DNA from: an uncultured Oscillospiraceae bacterium | GTDB taxonomy: Bacteria > Bacillota > Clostridia > Oscillospirales > Oscillospiraceae | DNA: 27,596 nucleotides | Assembly (NCBI GenBank): GCA_934675115.1 | Contig: CAKUPH010000025.1 | Coordinates: 1 to 27,596, forward strand | Direction of reading: 5' to 3' | Shown: one piece after another, positions 25,072 through 27,596 of the stretch | Layout of the letters: each line of letters starts with the position of its first letter | Position numbering within the stretch: position 1 is the stretch's first letter | Notes under the pieces: generated by a model | Told to the model about the DNA's origin: nothing | Seen by the model: only the letters and a program-made list of their open reading frames with translations | The model's database searches: none | Made by a program: the position numbers and the translations under genes

Positions 25072-25495
25072 GCGTGTGCTGAATACCATCGGCCTTGCCC
25101 GCCGGGGGGGCAACCTCGCCGTGGGCGAGGAGCCGGTGGCCGAGGTCTGCAAGGGCCGGAAGGCCCGGGCGGTCTTTCTGGCTGCCGATGCGGCGGATAA
25201 CACCGTCCGCCGGGCGTCCCGTCTGGCGGAGAGTGCCAACGCGCCGCTGGTGACGCTGCCCTTCGACAAGGGGCGGCTGGGCTTCGCGCTGGGCCGCGGC
25301 AGCTGCGCGCTGCTGGCGGTGACGGACGCGGGCCTTGCGGCGCTGATCCTGTCCGGCCTTGCCGCCGGAGATCCGGAGCGGTATGGCGATGCCGCCGCGC
25401 GGCTCACGGAGAAGGCAGGCCGCATCCGCCAGCGGAAAAAGTCCCGGAAGCCCGCCGGGAAAAAGCCGGAGCAGTCCGGCGAAGCGAAACCCTGA
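25052..25495 (+). CDS. ylxQ: L7Ae-family ribosomal protein homolog YlxQ
   Basis: Kink-turn RNA-binding type protein of the L7Ae/L30e/S12e/Gadd45 group, always found between ylxR and infB in Bacillota. Visible are NTIGLARRGGNLAVGEEPV (about 11-29), ARAVFLAADAADNT, and FDKGRLGFALGRGSCALLAVTD, the family core. The protein is 147 residues, longer than the usual 100 or so. The extra part is a basic C-terminal tail rich in Lys, Arg and Ala. The start is uncertain: GTG 25052 or GTG 25061, both overlapping the rnpM end and without a clear Shine-Dalgarno. The later one gives the more family-like MTDERVLN start. Confidence 0.88.
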   Translation: MTAVTDERVLNTIGLARRGGNLAVGEEPVAEVCKGRKARAVFLAADAADNTVRRASRLAESANAPLVTLPFDKGRLGFALGRGSCALLAVTDAGLAALILSGLAAGDPERYGDAAARLTEKAGRIRQRKKSRKPAGKKPEQSGEAKP

Positions 25496-25528
25496 AGCAT
25501 TGACAGTATAAATTAGGAGGTGGCCTGT

Positions 25529-27596
25529 TTGAGCCTTGCGAAATATAACGCCCGTGATGTGGCAAAGGATTTTGGCGTGCAAGCCAAAGCGATCCTCGGC
25601 ATTCTGGCCGAGCATACCAAGGAGAATGTCTCTCCCACCAAGACGCTCACCGACCGGGAATTGAACCTGATCTTTGAGCATCTGACCCAGAAGAATCAGG
25701 TGGACTCCATCGAGTCCATCTACGCCGACGTATACCATGAACCGAAGAAGGAGGCTCCCGCCCCCAAGGCGGCGGAGCCCCAGAAGAAGGCGGCTCCCGC
25801 GCAGGCTCAGGCCCCGCAGGAGAAGAAGTCCGCCCCCGCCGCAAAGGCCGAGGGCGGCAAGGAGGCCCCCAAGCCCCAGCAGCAGGCCGCGCCCGCGTCC
25901 CGGGTGCCCCAGAAGAAGGTCGTGGACACCCGCAAGGGCGGCCAGGTGAATCTGGAGAAGTACGACCAGCGGCTGGAGGATCTGGCCCCCGACAAGGCCA
26001 ACCGGATGCAGACCGGCAAGCAGAAGTTCCAGAACCGCAGCGGCAAGAACCGCGGCCAGAACTTCGGCAGCAAGCGCAAGCAGGAGGAAGCGGAGAAGAT
26101 GCGCCGCCTTCAGCTTGAGATCGCCAAGAAGACCCCCCTTACCGTCAAGATCCCCGACGAGATCGGCGTGGGCGAGTTGGCCTCCCGCATGAAGAAGACC
26201 GGCGCAGAGGTGGTCAAGTGCCTGATCCGCAACGGCATCATGGCCTCCCTGTCCGACATCATCGATTACGACACCGCCGCCCTCATCGCCATGGAGCTGG
26301 GGTGCAAGGTGGAGAAGGAAGTCATCGTCACCATCGAGGAGCAGCTCATCGACACCGCCGAGGACAAGGAAGAGGATCTGGTGCCCCGCGCCCCCGTCGT
26401 GGTGGTCATGGGCCACGTCGACCACGGCAAGACCTCTCTGCTGGACTATATCCGCCACGCCAACGTGGTGTCCGGCGAGGCCGGCGGCATCACCCAGCAC
26501 ATCGGCGCCTATCAGGTGGAGGTAAACGGCAAGCCCATCACCTTCCTTGATACCCCGGGCCACGAAGCGTTCACCGCCATGCGTGCCCGCGGCGCAATGG
26601 TCACCGATATCGCCATTCTGGTGGTGGCCGCCGATGACGGCATCATGCCTCAGACCGTGGAGTCCATCAACCACGCCAAGGCCGCCGGTATCCCCATCAT
26701 CGTGGCCATCAACAAGATGGATAAGCCCACCGCCAACCCTGACCGCATCAAGCAGCAGCTCACCGAGTACGAGCTGGTGCCCGAGGAGTGGGGCGGCGAG
26801 ACCATCATCTGCCCCATCTCCGCCAAGACGGGCATGGGCATCGAGAACCTGCTGGAAATGGTCACCCTCACCGCCGAGATGCGGGAGCTGAAGGCCAATC
26901 CCAACCGCTCCGCCCACGGCGCGGTTATTGAGGCCCGGCTGGACAAGGGCCGCGGCCCCGTGGCCACCCTGCTGGTCCAGAACGGCACCCTCCGTCAGGG
27001 CGACGTCATCATCGCCGGTATGGCGGTGGGCCGCGTCCGCGCCATGACCGACTGCAAGGGCAACAAGGTCACCGAGGCCGGTCCCTCCGTCCCCGTGGAG
27101 ATCATCGGCATGGGCGAGGTGCCCGGCGCCGGCGACGACTTCCACGCCGTGGCCGACGAGCGCATGGCCCGCGAGCTGGTGGAGCAGCGCAAGGAAGAGA
27201 TGAAGAACGCCACCACCGGCGCGGCCAAGCAGAAGGTCTCGCTGGAGGAGCTGTTCAGCCAGATCCAGGCCGGTGAGATGAAGGATCTGAACATTATCGT
27301 CAAGGCCGACGTTCAGGGCTCCGCCGAGGCGGTGAAGTCCAGTCTGGAGAAGCTGTCCAACGACGAGGTCCGGGTGCGGGTCATCCACTGCGCCGTGGGC
27401 GCCATCAACGAGTCCGACGTGATGCTGGCCGCCACCTCCAACGCCATTATCGTCGGCTTCAACGTCCGTCCGGACAAGAACGCCGCCGAGTCCGCCGCCC
27501 GCACTAAGGTGGATATGCGGATGTACCGCGTCATTTACGACGCCATCAATGAGATCGAGGCGGCCATGAAGGGCATGCTGGCCCCCAAATTCAAGG
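25529..27596 (+). CDS. infB: Translation initiation factor IF-2 (3' end outside the window)
   Basis: GTPase that brings initiator tRNA to the ribosome and promotes subunit joining. The frame is open for 689 codons to the window edge, so the C-terminal end is missing. The start is TTG 25529 with a strong AGGAGG (25515-25520) eight bases upstream, giving [16 protein letters not shown]. Domains: first IF2_N helical domain (about 1-60), a Pro/Ala/Lys-rich linker (about 70-190), second IF2_N (from [11 protein letters not shown], about 205), and G domain with G1 GHVDHGKT (295-302), G3 DTPGHE (341-346) and G4 NKMDK (395-399). Domains II and III follow ([13 protein letters not shown], then [18 protein letters not shown]). 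It is the last visible gene of the rimP operon. Confidence 0.97.
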   Translation, partial: MSLAKYNARDVAKDFGVQAKAILGILAEHTKENVSPTKTLTDRELNLIFEHLTQKNQVDSIESIYADVYHEPKKEAPAPKAAEPQKKAAPAQAQAPQEKKSAPAAKAEGGKEAPKPQQQAAPASRVPQKKVVDTRKGGQVNLEKYDQRLEDLAPDKANRMQTGKQKFQNRSGKNRGQNFGSKRKQEEAEKMRRLQLEIAKKTPLTVKIPDEIGVGELASRMKKTGAEVVKCLIRNGIMASLSDIIDYDTAALIAMELGCKVEKEVIVTIEEQLIDTAEDKEEDLVPRAPVVVVMGHVDHGKTSLLDYIRHANVVSGEAGGITQHIGAYQVEVNGKPITFLDTPGHEAFTAMRARGAMVTDIAILVVAADDGIMPQTVESINHAKAAGIPIIVAINKMDKPTANPDRIKQQLTEYELVPEEWGGETIICPISAKTGMGIENLLEMVTLTAEMRELKANPNRSAHGAVIEARLDKGRGPVATLLVQNGTLRQGDVIIAGMAVGRVRAMTDCKGNKVTEAGPSVPVEIIGMGEVPGAGDDFHAVADERMARELVEQRKEEMKNATTGAAKQKVSLEELFSQIQAGEMKDLNIIVKADVQGSAEAVKSSLEKLSNDEVRVRVIHCAVGAINESDVMLAATSNAIIVGFNVRPDKNAAESAARTKVDMRMYRVIYDAINEIEAAMKGMLAPKFK

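Noticed and set aside
24272..27388. Minus-strand open frame of 1038 codons
   Set aside because: Antisense to nusA, rnpM, ylxQ and infB, all of which have clear family motifs. The Leu/Gly/His-rich translation is typical of an antisense shadow.
1..27596. CRISPR array, tRNA, rRNA or insertion sequence
   Set aside because: No regularly spaced direct repeats, tRNA cloverleaf, rRNA sequence or transposase-like protein was seen in any part of the window.

Overview
The window is GC-rich, densely packed bacterial chromosome with Shine-Dalgarno-led genes and sigma-A type promoters. Gene content (group II ECF transporter core, SpoVB-like flippase, DacF-like carboxypeptidase, phosphate butyryltransferase, Old-Yellow-Enzyme type flavoprotein, rimP-nusA-rnpM-ylxQ-infB cluster) points to an anaerobic, probably spore-forming Clostridia member. 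The high GC and protein style resemble gut Oscillospiraceae (Flavonifractor/Lawsonibacter-like). This placement is inference; no rRNA is present to confirm it.

Layout. (1) 1-4282, minus strand: operon ecfA1 - SAM methyltransferase - ecfA2 - ecfT - truA, ending in a run of five stem-loops at the window edge. (2) 4283-4676: the only gap over 300 bases, mostly filled by a palindrome-rich element with repeated CGCTTCG. (3) 4677-10374, minus: an RlmI-like methyltransferase with its own promoter, then HAD phosphatase, MFS transporter and membrane-anchored glycerophosphodiester phosphodiesterase in one direction, preceded by a SpoVB-like flippase. (4) 10550-11597, plus: phosphate butyryltransferase as a single-gene unit with a clear promoter and terminator. 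(5) 11675-12832, minus: secreted D-Ala-D-Ala carboxypeptidase. (6) 12967-16555, plus: a lone molybdopterin oxidoreductase translationally close to a MATE exporter. (7) 16653-22836, minus: an Fe-S flavoenzyme of the enoate/dienoyl-CoA reductase type, mtnA, a GT2 glycosyltransferase, UDP-galactopyranose mutase, and inorganic pyrophosphatase. (8) 22996-27596, plus: rimP-nusA-rnpM-ylxQ-infB, with a terminator hairpin in the leader; infB runs off the window.

Most of the window is housekeeping: vitamin uptake energising module, tRNA and rRNA modification, envelope synthesis, transcription and translation factors. The less ordinary parts are the methyltransferase inserted between the two ECF ATPase genes, the orphan molybdoenzyme/MATE pair, the variant OYE-type reductase, an isolated mtnA in a presumed anaerobe, the leader attenuator of the nusA operon, and two intergenic palindrome clusters. 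I found no CRISPR array, tRNA, rRNA, insertion sequence or prophage. I see no clear new multi-gene defence or mobile system here.
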